The notes below the pieces were generated by a model, which saw nothing but the letters and a program-made list of their open reading frames with translations, made no database searches and had not been told where the DNA came from. The position numbers and the translations under genes were made by a program. From positions 1 to 59,285 of the forward strand of contig NZ_JAGPOX010000050.1 in assembly GCF_019038435.1 (NCBI RefSeq): a DNA stretch of 59,285 nt, read 5' to 3'. Below are positions 29,033 to 36,210 of this stretch, in pieces (the stretch's first letter is position 1; each line of letters opens with the position of its first letter). This DNA is from Nocardia alni (GTDB lineage Bacteria; Actinomycetota; Actinomycetes; Mycobacteriales; Mycobacteriaceae).

Positions 29033-30088
29033 CTAGCCGACCCGTTCGATGGTGTAGCGGACCAGTCGCTCGAGGGCCTCGTTGGCCGGGCCCGAGGGCA
29101 GGGCGGACAGCTCGGCGTGCGCGATATCGGCGTAGCCGTGCAGCTTCTCCTTGGCCAGCACCATGCCGCGCGAGCGCGACAGCAGATCCAGCGCCTCGGC
29201 CACCTCCGCATCGGATTCGAGGGGTTGGGCAAGCAACTTGCGCAGCCGGTCGCCCTCGGCGCCCTCGTCGCGCAGCGCGTAGAGCACCGGCAGGGTATGC
29301 ACACCCTCGCGCAGATCGGTGCCCGGCGTCTTACCGGACTGCTCGGACGCCGAGGAGATATCGATGATGTCGTCGGAGATCTGGAATGCGGTGCCGACCG
29401 CATCGCCCAGCCGCGCCAGCCGTTCGACGTGATCGCGATCCGAGCCGGAGAACGTGCCGCCGAACCGCCCGGACGCGGCGATCAACGATCCCGTCTTCTC
29501 CCACACCACCCGCAGGTAGTGCTCGACCGGATCCTGGGACTGCTGGGCGCCGAGAGTCTCGCGCATCTGCCCGGTGACCAGCTCGGCGAAGGTCTCGGCG
29601 ATGATCCGCACCGCGTCGGGGCCCAGGCTGGACACCAGCCGGGAGGCGTGCGCGAACAGATAGTCGCCGGACAGGATGGCCACACTGTTGCCCCAGCGCG
29701 AATTCACGCTGTCCGCGCCGCGCCGCATGGACGCCTCGTCCATCACGTCGTCGTGGTAGAGCGTGGCCAGATGGACCAGCTCGACCACGGTGCCCGCGGT
29801 GATCAGATCCGGACTGGTCGGATCCGGGCCCAGTTGCCCGGTGAGAATCGTGAACAGCGGCCGGAATCGCTTGCCGCCGGCGCGCGCCAGATGCAGCGCG
29901 GCCTCCAGCAAGAATTCCTCCCCGTCCGACAGCTCGGCGATCATGAGCTTCTCGACCTGGGCCAGACCGTTGCGCACGGTCGACGCGAGCTCGAGGTCAC
30001 CGAGGTCCACCCCGCCAACCACAGTGCCCTCATCACCCTGTGCCCAATGGTCGCTCCGCTGCGCTCCGCTCTGGGCCGATGCACTCAT
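29033..30088 (-). CDS. grcC1: Polyprenyl diphosphate synthase (menaquinone side chain)
   Basis: 351 residues of the trans-isoprenyl diphosphate synthase family. The first Asp-rich motif is D113-D114-V-M-D117, the second is SDDIIDI near residue 243, and GGKRFRPLF starts the core. The ATG at 30088 (MSASAQSG) follows GGGAGACGGA; a longer in-frame reading is possible but its extension is not conserved. By position next to menJ it is the likely supplier of the prenyl tail for menaquinone (GrcC1-like). Product length cannot be read from sequence alone. Confidence 0.92.
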   Translation of the reverse strand: MSASAQSGAQRSDHWAQGDEGTVVGGVDLGDLELASTVRNGLAQVEKLMIAELSDGEEFLLEAALHLARAGGKRFRPLFTILTGQLGPDPTSPDLITAGTVVELVHLATLYHDDVMDEASMRRGADSVNSRWGNSVAILSGDYLFAHASRLVSSLGPDAVRIIAETFAELVTGQMRETLGAQQSQDPVEHYLRVVWEKTGSLIAASGRFGGTFSGSDRDHVERLARLGDAVGTAFQISDDIIDISSASEQSGKTPGTDLREGVHTLPVLYALRDEGAEGDRLRKLLAQPLESDAEVAEALDLLSRSRGMVLAKEKLHGYADIAHAELSALPSGPANEALERLVRYTIERVG

Positions 30089-30324
30089 TCCGTCTCCCAC
30101 TGCCGCGTCTGTCCCCACACCCAAGAACCTAGCGGGTAATTCCCAGCGTTGACCGTTGGCATCCCGGGTTACCGAGCGAGTTGTCGCTTTGGCAGCCAAT
30201 TACACACCCCAACGATAAGAAAAGCTGTGACCGCTGTGACACGCCACAGACGACCCGGCCCGCCCGTCGAGCGCTCGGCGACCTGATACACCGCGATTCA
30301 CCGAGTGCTGCGAGTATTGACCGC

Positions 30325-31575
30325 ATGGGTTCTCCGGGTGACGTTCCACTGCCAGCGCACGCCGATGTGCTCGTCGTGGGTGCGGGTCCGGCGGGATCGG
30401 CGGCCGCCGCGTGGGCGGCCCGGGGCGGCCGCGAAGTGCTGCTCACCGATGCGGCGGTATTTCCGCGCGACAAGACCTGCGGGGACGGCCTGACCCCGCG
30501 CGCGACCGCGGAGATGGAGCATCTGGGCCTGGGCGAGTGGCTGCGCGGGCATACGGTCAACCATGGACTGCGGATGGCGGGATTCGGGCGGGAGGCGCTG
30601 CTGCCCTGGCCGGGCGGGTCGTTTCCGGCCTATGGGAGCGCCTGTCCCCGGATGGAACTCGACGACAAATTGCGGGAGACCGCGGTGCGTTGGGGTGCTC
30701 GCATGGCCGACGGGGCACGGGTGGTGAGCGTCGCACGCGACGGCGATCGGGTCACCGGAGTTTCGGTACAGACCGGTAGTGATGTGCGGGAAATCACCTG
30801 CCGGACATTGATCGTTGCCGATGGCGTCCGGTCGCCGGTCGGAAAAATGCTGGGCCGCACCTGGCATCGGCGATACGCGTACGGCGTGGCCGCCCGCGCC
30901 TACATCACTTCCACGCGCAGTGATGACGAATGGATCACCTCGCATTTGGAATTACGCGATGCCGACGGCGCCCTCGTGCCCGGATACGGCTGGGTGTTCC
31001 CGCTCGGCAATGGCGAGGTGAATATCGGCGTCGGTTCGCTGGCAACCGAGCGCAGGCCGTCCCATATTTCCCTGAAACCACTTCTTCAGCACTATATTTC
31101 GCAACGTCGCACGGAATGGGAATTCGAGGGTTCGGCGCGGGCGGTGGCCTCGGCGCTACTGCCGATGGGCGGGGCGGTCTCGGGAATCAGCGGACGTAAT
31201 TGGGCGCTGGTCGGCGACGCGGCGGGATGCGTGAATCCGCTCAACGGGGAGGGCATCGACTACGGCCTCGAGGGTGGGCACCTACTGGCCGGGCTGCTGG
31301 ACGAACCCGATCTGTCCACGGTGTGGCCGGATCTGCTGCGCGCCCGCTACGGCCGCACGTTCTCCGTCGCCCGGCGCATCGCCGGCCTGGCCACCCACCC
31401 GCGCATGGTGCCCGCCGGCGGGCCGCCGATGATGCGTTCGAAGCTGTTGCAGCACACAGCGGTTCGCGTGATGGGCAATCTGGTCACCGAGGAGGACGCC
31501 GACCTGACCGCCCGCCTGTGGCGCACTGCGGGCCGCGCCTCCCTGCGATTCGACGAACTCGCCCCCTTCACCTGA
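30325..31575 (+). CDS. menJ: Menaquinone reductase MenJ (geranylgeranyl reductase family)
   Basis: 416 residues. The FAD-binding Rossmann motif VLVVGAGPAGSAAAAWAA is at about residues 13-30; PRDKTCGDGLTPRA is the family signature near 47; GDAAGCVNPLNGEGIDYG near 300 is the second FAD motif. The M. tuberculosis orthologue (Rv0561c, MenJ) saturates one isoprene unit of menaquinone. It is divergent from the prenyl synthase, as in mycobacteria. No clear ribosome-binding site precedes the ATG, so a leaderless or alternative start is possible. The stop overlaps the next start (TGATG). Confidence 0.94.
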   Translation: MGSPGDVPLPAHADVLVVGAGPAGSAAAAWAARGGREVLLTDAAVFPRDKTCGDGLTPRATAEMEHLGLGEWLRGHTVNHGLRMAGFGREALLPWPGGSFPAYGSACPRMELDDKLRETAVRWGARMADGARVVSVARDGDRVTGVSVQTGSDVREITCRTLIVADGVRSPVGKMLGRTWHRRYAYGVAARAYITSTRSDDEWITSHLELRDADGALVPGYGWVFPLGNGEVNIGVGSLATERRPSHISLKPLLQHYISQRRTEWEFEGSARAVASALLPMGGAVSGISGRNWALVGDAAGCVNPLNGEGIDYGLEGGHLLAGLLDEPDLSTVWPDLLRARYGRTFSVARRIAGLATHPRMVPAGGPPMMRSKLLQHTAVRVMGNLVTEEDADLTARLWRTAGRASLRFDELAPFT

Positions 31576-32036
31576 TGGCCGCCGCGCGGGATGCCGAGCG
31601 GCCCGGCCACGCCGGGCCCGGATCGTCCCGCCGCCCGGCGGTCCCGGAGGATCTGCTCCCCCACCTGCGGCGGGCGAAGGATCTGGCCGATCGCCACTAC
31701 GCCGAACCGCTGGACCTGGACGGGCTGGCCGCCGCGGCCGGTGTGTCCAAGTACCACTTCCTGCGGTGCTTCGCGGCCACCTACGGTAAGACGCCCGCGC
31801 TGTACCTGGCCGAGCGGCGCATCGAGCGGGCGCAGGATCTGCTGCGCGCCACCAACGTCACGGTCACCGAGGCCTGCATGCTGGTCGGCTACAGCAGCCT
31901 GGGGTCGTTCAGCCGCAGGTTCACCGAACTGGTCGGCATGTCACCCTCTGCCTATCAGGCGAAGTTCGTCGCGCAGGGTGCGCCGCATATCCCGGGCTGC
32001 TACGTGTTCATGCACGGCCTGTCCGATCGCCGGTAG
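31575..32036 (+). CDS. AraC family transcriptional regulator
   Basis: 153 residues. The C-terminal AraC-type double HTH (about 38-140) shows LDGLAAAAGVSKYHFLRCFAA and VTEACMLVGYSSLGSFSRRF. There is no real sensor domain. The ATG overlaps the menJ stop by one base (TGATG), so the two may be cotranslated. The VOC protein follows 53 bases later; small AraC regulators often pair with VOC-type proteins. No ligand can be inferred. Confidence 0.9.
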   Translation: MAAARDAERPGHAGPGSSRRPAVPEDLLPHLRRAKDLADRHYAEPLDLDGLAAAAGVSKYHFLRCFAATYGKTPALYLAERRIERAQDLLRATNVTVTEACMLVGYSSLGSFSRRFTELVGMSPSAYQAKFVAQGAPHIPGCYVFMHGLSDRR

Positions 32037-32089
32037 ATTCCGCAATTTCGGAGAAGCGGGCCCGGGGCGCGGCCCCATAGCCTGAGCTC

Positions 32090-32539
32090 ATGACGACCAT
32101 CACCCATGTCTCACTGGCCACCGTGTACGTGACCGACCAGACCGAGGCCAAGAACTGGTACATCGACAAGCTCGGCTTCGTGGAAACCACCGACGTCACC
32201 ATGGGCGACAACGGTTTCCGCTGGGTCACCATCGCCCATCCCGACCACCGCGAACTCGAGATCACGCTCATGGTCCCCGGGCCGCCACTGAGCGAGGAGC
32301 TGGCCGGGGTCATCCGCCGCGCACTGGCCGACGGCACGCACGGCGCGCTGGGCCTGGCCACCGACGACTGTCACAAGGCATTCGAGGAGCTGACCGCCAA
32401 GGGCGTGGAGTTCATCCAGCCGCCGTCGGAGCGGCCCTACGGCGTGGAGGCGATCATCCGGGACAACTCGGGGAATTGGCTCGTCCTGGTCGAGCAGCGG
32501 GAGTACACCGGCGGTGATTTCGGGCCCGGCGCACAGTAG
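32090..32539 (+). CDS. VOC (glyoxalase/bleomycin resistance) family protein
   Basis: 149 residues with the VOC fold: repeated beta-alpha-beta-beta-beta units, THVSLATVYVTDQTEAKNWY at the start and NSGNWLVLVEQ at the end. Candidate metal positions include H6, E75-area ELEITL and a late E. Members range from lyases to antibiotic-binding proteins; the substrate is unknown. It lies 53 bases after the AraC regulator, its probable partner. Confidence 0.85.
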   Translation: MTTITHVSLATVYVTDQTEAKNWYIDKLGFVETTDVTMGDNGFRWVTIAHPDHRELEITLMVPGPPLSEELAGVIRRALADGTHGALGLATDDCHKAFEELTAKGVEFIQPPSERPYGVEAIIRDNSGNWLVLVEQREYTGGDFGPGAQ

Positions 32540-32550
32540 TAGTCGGCCCC

Positions 32551-32632
32551 GTCATTCCCGCATGCTTTTGGCGGAAACCCACTGGTGCACAACGGTCCCC
32601 GTGGATCCCGGCCAAGAGCACGCCGGGATGAC
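32551..32632. repeat. Paired REP-like element (inverted pair)
   Basis: The left half opens GTCATTCCCGCATGCTTTTGG and the right half is its inverse, closing CCGGCCAAGAGCACGCCGGGATGAC. The left stem uses CCCGC/GCGG while the right stem uses CCGGC/GCCGG, so each half keeps its own pairing by compensatory change. The centre (about 32578-32605) is not repeated. It sits between two convergent genes. Confidence 0.75.
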
Positions 32633-32686
32633 AAGGGACCTACGCCGGGGTGCCAGGGGCAGCTACACCAAGAGACAGGGCACCGA

Positions 32687-33193
32687 TCAGGCGTCGGCCC
32701 TGGCGGCGAACCACTTCTGGATGAATTTGCGCTCGCTCTCGACCACGCGGTGCTGCACCTGCTCGGCCAGCGGCTCGATCGCCCCACCGACCAGCGGCAC
32801 CTTCACCGCCACGGTGCCGGCCACCTCGACCTCCGACCCCTCTGCGGTAGAACGCATCTCATAGGTTCCGGCCATTTCGGTGGTGATGCCCTGCGACGTG
32901 GCGGCGAAGGTGCCGCGCGCGCTCTCACCGTCCAGCGGGCCCCAGTTGTCGGTGCGTTCGAGCACGAGATCGTTCTTGAGCACCTTGCGCACGATCGCCG
33001 GAATCTTGTCCGGTCGCGCCTTTTCGGTCATCCGGATGTGGATGGTTCCCGGACCGTCGGGATGCGACAGGTTCAACGTGGCGGTCTCGGCCCCCTCGAA
33101 GCGGGACTGCCACAACTCGTCGCTGGTGATCGCCCGGTGAAGCTCCTCGACCGGGACGCTGTATGACACGGTGAAGCTGAATTTTCGGGACAT
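32687..33193 (-). CDS. DUF2505-like (SRPBCC fold) protein
   Basis: 168 residues starting MSRKFSFTVSYSVPVEEL at 33193. The pattern of an opening beta-strand, a helix (AITSDELWQSRFEG) and a long C-terminal helix (PLAEQVQHRVVESERKF) is that of START/SRPBCC-type proteins of the DUF2505 family common in mycolata. Members have no established function. It is divergent from the DUF3592-like gene across 40 bases. Eight extra residues upstream are possible but not supported. Confidence 0.8.
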   Translation of the reverse strand: MSRKFSFTVSYSVPVEELHRAITSDELWQSRFEGAETATLNLSHPDGPGTIHIRMTEKARPDKIPAIVRKVLKNDLVLERTDNWGPLDGESARGTFAATSQGITTEMAGTYEMRSTAEGSEVEVAGTVAVKVPLVGGAIEPLAEQVQHRVVESERKFIQKWFAARADA

Positions 33194-33233
33194 GGGCGCA
33201 CACGCTATCGGAGCCATGCAATAGCCTGGTGAC

Positions 33234-33713
33234 GTGTCGGAAACCAGCCAGTCTGCTCACCGGCGTTCGACCCGATTGCGGCGGATCCGGATCGGCGTGC
33301 TCATCGCCGCGACGGCGATCAGCGTGCTGTCGATCCTGCTGGTCCTGGCAGCCTGGCGCGACGACATCACGATCAACTCCGATAAGGGCACGGCCAGTGC
33401 GGAGGTCCTCTCGGCGGGCCGGTTACGCTCGGCGGTGACCTTCGTCACCCCCGACGGCGTCACCCACAACCCCCGTCTCGGCGTCCTGTACCCCACCAAG
33501 CTGACGGTCGGCGAACGAATCAACGTCGAATACAGCCGAGCCGACCCGGAGCTGGTCCGCGTAGCCGGCCGCGACGCCCGCGTAGCGATCATCCCGTGCC
33601 TGTCGGTAATCGTGGTGGTATGGCTGATAGCACTGCCGACGCTATGGATAGTGCGTCGAGTTCGCCTACTCGCCGCCCCTCCGCGCCTCCAGCCAGCAAC
33701 CGAACACCATTGA
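33234..33713 (+). CDS. DUF3592-like membrane protein (Rv0556-type)
   Basis: 159 residues with a GTG start. Transmembrane helices at about 18-41 and 117-140 flank an extracytoplasmic domain of about 70 residues (ITINSDKGTASAEVLSAGRL, LYPTKLTVGERINVEY) of the DUF3592 pattern. It precedes mgtA, as Rv0556 precedes mgtA in M. tuberculosis, so it is a positional orthologue. Function is not known. Confidence 0.8.
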   Translation: MSETSQSAHRRSTRLRRIRIGVLIAATAISVLSILLVLAAWRDDITINSDKGTASAEVLSAGRLRSAVTFVTPDGVTHNPRLGVLYPTKLTVGERINVEYSRADPELVRVAGRDARVAIIPCLSVIVVVWLIALPTLWIVRRVRLLAAPPRLQPATEHH

Positions 33714-33731
33714 CCATCGTTTATGCGTGCG

Positions 33732-33867
33732 ATGCCAAAGAAACCACCACGGTCGAGACAGCGGCAAGCTGCCGGGCACCCCCAAAATCGGCTCGGCCAC
33801 CAGCCGCCACCACGCATGCACAACGGTCAACGGCTCTCAGCCGCGCGCTGAGTCGCGGAGAGGCGGA
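33732..33867 (+). repeat. 130-bp intergenic repeat, copy 2
   Basis: It runs from ATGCCAAAGAAACCACC to CGCGGAGAGGCGGA. It is about 97% identical to copy 3, which follows with a 130-base period, and clearly related to copies 1 and 4. It has internal hairpins CGGCA-AGC-TGCCG and CTCAG-N7-CTGAG. The purine-rich end points towards mgtA. Confidence 0.85.
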
Positions 33868-33870
33868 ACC

Positions 33871-33999
33871 GAACCACCACGGTCGAGACAGCGGCAAGCT
33901 GCCGGGCACCCCCCAAAATCGGCTCGGCCACCAGCCGCCACCACGCGTGCACAACGGTCAACGGCTCTCAGCCGCGCGCTGAGTCGCGGAGAGGCGGAA
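33871..33999 (+). repeat. 130-bp intergenic repeat, copy 3
   Basis: Tandem with copy 2 (period 130 bases) and nearly identical. The differences seen are one extra C in the C-run after GCCGGGCA, which shifts its reading frame, and GCGTGCA instead of GCATGCA. It ends GTCGCGGAGAGGCGGAA, 74 bases before the mgtA start. Confidence 0.85.
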
Positions 34000-34061
34000 C
34001 TGTTTGCCGGATTTTCGGTTGCCTGTCACGCATGTGTGACTGCTGTGAATCGCCCGAAGAT

Positions 34062-34076
34062 CACACTTGAAGTGTG
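34062..34076 (+). promoter_or_regulatory. Palindrome over the mgtA start codon
   Basis: CACACTT-G-AAGTGTG is a perfect 15-base palindrome whose last three bases are the GTG start codon of mgtA, and whose AAG is the only purine stretch before it. It could be a DNA operator or, as RNA, a CACAC/GTGTG hairpin that hides the start. Confidence 0.4.
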
Positions 34077-35216
34077 CGTGTAGCGATCGTTTCGGAGTCA
34101 TTTCTGCCGAATATGAACGGCGTCGTGAACTCGGTGCTTCAGGTCCTCAACCATCTGGACCGGCACGGCCACGACGCGCTGATCATCGCCCCCGATACGG
34201 TGCACGGCCAGCCGCCGGCGCCGCGTACCCACGGCCGGTTCCCGGTGGTGCGGGTGCCCGCGGTGATGGCGCCGAAGATCAGTTCGCTGCCCGTCGGGCT
34301 GCCGCAACCCGGCATCACCGCGGCGATCGAGCGATTCGACGCCGATATCGTCCACCTCGCCTCGCCGTTCCTGCTGGGCGCCGGCGGGATGTCGGCCGCG
34401 CTGCGCCTGGATCTTCCGGCCGTCGCGGTGTACCAGACCGACGTCGCCGGATTCGCGCAGAGCTACGGACTCGGACCGGCGCGCCGGGCGGCTTGGGCGT
34501 GGACCCGGCGGATCCACCAGCGCGCGGCCCGCACCCTCGCGCCGTCCACGGCCGCCGTGGAAGACCTTGTCGAGCACGGGATTCCGCGAGTGCACCGGTG
34601 GGCGCGCGGCGTGGATATCGCCCGCTTCAACCCCTCGGCCCGGCGCGCGGAGCTGCGCGAGGCCTGGGCCGCTGACGAGCGGCTGGTGGTGGGCTTCATC
34701 GGGCGCCTGGCCCCGGAGAAGCATGTGGAGCGGCTGGCGGTCCTGGACGCCGTCCCGGATGTGCAGTTGATCATCGTGGGCGACGGCCCCGAACGGGCAC
34801 GTCTGCAACGCATGATGCCCTCGGCGATCTTCACCGGCGAACTGGGCGGCGGGGAGCTGGCACAGGCCTACGCCAGCCTGGATGTCATGGTTCACGCCGG
34901 TGAGCACGAGACGTTCTGTCAGGTCGTCCAGGAGGCCCTGGCCAGCGGCGTGCCGGTCGTGGGCCCCGACGCGGGTGGCCCGCGCGACCTGATCGCCCAC
35001 TGCCGCAACGGATATCTGCTTCCGGTCGACCGATTCAGCGAGTTGCTGCCCAGCGCCATAGCCTCGCTCCAGGATCCGAACCTACGCACCCGATTCGCCA
35101 CCGCCGCACGCAAATCCGTCCTGCACCGAACCTGGCCCGCGATCTGCGCCGAACTGATGGGCCACTACGCCGAGGTACTGGACTCAGGTCCCGCCCAGAT
35201 CTCCCGAACCGCCTGA
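34074..35216 (+). CDS. mgtA: GDP-mannose-dependent alpha-mannosyltransferase MgtA
   Basis: 380 residues of the GT4 glycosyltransferase fold. The N-terminal domain opens MRVAIVSESFLPNMNGVVNSV. The C-terminal domain holds IGRLAPEKHVERL and HETFCQVVQEALASG, which contains the E-x7-E motif, followed by PVVGPDAGGPRDL. The orthologue in M. tuberculosis (Rv0557, MgtA, formerly PimB) adds mannose to glucuronosyl-diacylglycerol and affects lipomannan-type glycolipids. The start is a GTG with almost no ribosome-binding site. It sits between the Rv0556-type gene and menG, a conserved order. Confidence 0.92.
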   Translation: MRVAIVSESFLPNMNGVVNSVLQVLNHLDRHGHDALIIAPDTVHGQPPAPRTHGRFPVVRVPAVMAPKISSLPVGLPQPGITAAIERFDADIVHLASPFLLGAGGMSAALRLDLPAVAVYQTDVAGFAQSYGLGPARRAAWAWTRRIHQRAARTLAPSTAAVEDLVEHGIPRVHRWARGVDIARFNPSARRAELREAWAADERLVVGFIGRLAPEKHVERLAVLDAVPDVQLIIVGDGPERARLQRMMPSAIFTGELGGGELAQAYASLDVMVHAGEHETFCQVVQEALASGVPVVGPDAGGPRDLIAHCRNGYLLPVDRFSELLPSAIASLQDPNLRTRFATAARKSVLHRTWPAICAELMGHYAEVLDSGPAQISRTA

Positions 35217-35350
35217 GTTCGGCCGCCGACCTGTCTCCCCATCACCGAGAACACTCTGTTCTGCCTGGCTCGATCGCCGAGATCTTCACCGCGTGGGTCA
35301 CGCGGACGACCGGTCATACCCGGCCGCCGGGTACCGGTTAGGGTCGGGAC

Positions 35351-36055
35351 GTGGCGAAAACAGAGTCGTTTCGGGCCTCGCTGGACAAGCAGCCGCGCGA
35401 GGTCGCGTCGATGTTCGATGGGGTCGCGAAGCGGTACGACCTGACCAACACCGTGCTCTCCGCGGGGCAGGACCGATACTGGCGGTGGGCCACACGCAAG
35501 GCGCTGATGTTGCGGCCGGGCGAGCGAGTGCTGGATCTGGCGGCCGGTACGGGGGTGTCCACCCTGGAGTTCGCCAAATCCGGGGCGTGGTGCGTGGCCG
35601 CGGACTTCTCGCGCGGCATGCTCGAGGCCGGGAGATTCCGCGCCGTGCCGATGGTTGCCGCGGACGGTACGGCGCTGCCGTTCGCCGACGAATCCTTCGA
35701 CGCGGTCACCATTTCCTACGGGCTGCGCAATATCTCCGATTCCGATGCCGCGCTGCGCGAGCTGCTACGGGTGACCAAACCGGGCGGACGACTGGCGATC
35801 GCCGAATTCTCCACACCGGTATTCGGGCCGTTCCGCACCGTGTACATGGAATATCTGATGAAGGCGCTGCCGCGGGTGGCGCGGGCGGTCAGCAGTAATC
35901 CGGACGCCTACGTCTACCTGGCCGAATCCATCCGGGCCTGGCCCAATCAGCCGCAGCTGGCACTGCGGATCGCCGACGCCGGCTGGTCCTCGGTGAAATG
36001 GCGCAACCTGACCGGTGGCATCGTGGCACTTCATCGCGCGTACAAACTCGGCTGA
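35351..36055 (+). CDS. menG: Demethylmenaquinone methyltransferase MenG (UbiE family)
   Basis: 234 residues, class I SAM methyltransferase. Motif I is VLDLAAGTGVSTLEF (about 58-72); UbiE signatures are YDLTNTVLSAGQDRYWR and YGLRNISDSDAALRELLRVTKPGG. It catalyses the last step of menaquinone synthesis. GTG start at 35351. In mycobacterial annotation this gene has also been called menH or ubiE. Confidence 0.95.
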   Translation: MAKTESFRASLDKQPREVASMFDGVAKRYDLTNTVLSAGQDRYWRWATRKALMLRPGERVLDLAAGTGVSTLEFAKSGAWCVAADFSRGMLEAGRFRAVPMVAADGTALPFADESFDAVTISYGLRNISDSDAALRELLRVTKPGGRLAIAEFSTPVFGPFRTVYMEYLMKALPRVARAVSSNPDAYVYLAESIRAWPNQPQLALRIADAGWSSVKWRNLTGGIVALHRAYKLG

Positions 36056-36210
36056 GTAGCACTCGCACGGCCCGGTTTCCACCGGAATTCGCCGACTTTC
36101 GGTGACTTCGCTCACTCCTCACAGTGCCGTGGGGCGGCGGTGCGGAGCTTCGTCACCTGTCGATAACGTTCGGTAAATCCGGCGCAATGGGCAGTGGAGA
36201 TGATCAGCTC

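Larger units (their letters stand above)
33714..34073. other. 360-base spacer holding tandem 130-bp repeats
   Basis: Two tandem copies of the intergenic repeat fill 33732-33999, followed by 74 bases before mgtA. That last stretch has a GTCAC-N6-GTGAC inverted repeat at 34025-34040 and a palindrome at 34062-34076 over the mgtA start. No independent gene is convincing: the short frames here are the repeat translated in shifting phases. Confidence 0.7.

Noticed and set aside
33732..33999. CRISPR-like array
   Set aside because: Only two repeats of about 130 bases with no spacers between them; related copies elsewhere are single and sit before genes.
34025..34040. CRP-type binding site before mgtA
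   Set aside because: The arms are GTCAC...GTGAC, the reverse of the TGTGA-N6-TCACA pattern of Crp/Cmr sites.
36124..36210. Upstream start (GTG 36124) for the nitrate reductase fusion
   Set aside because: The extra 29 residues are not recognisable and lack a ribosome-binding site; the iron-sulfur motif begins soon after the ATG at 36211.
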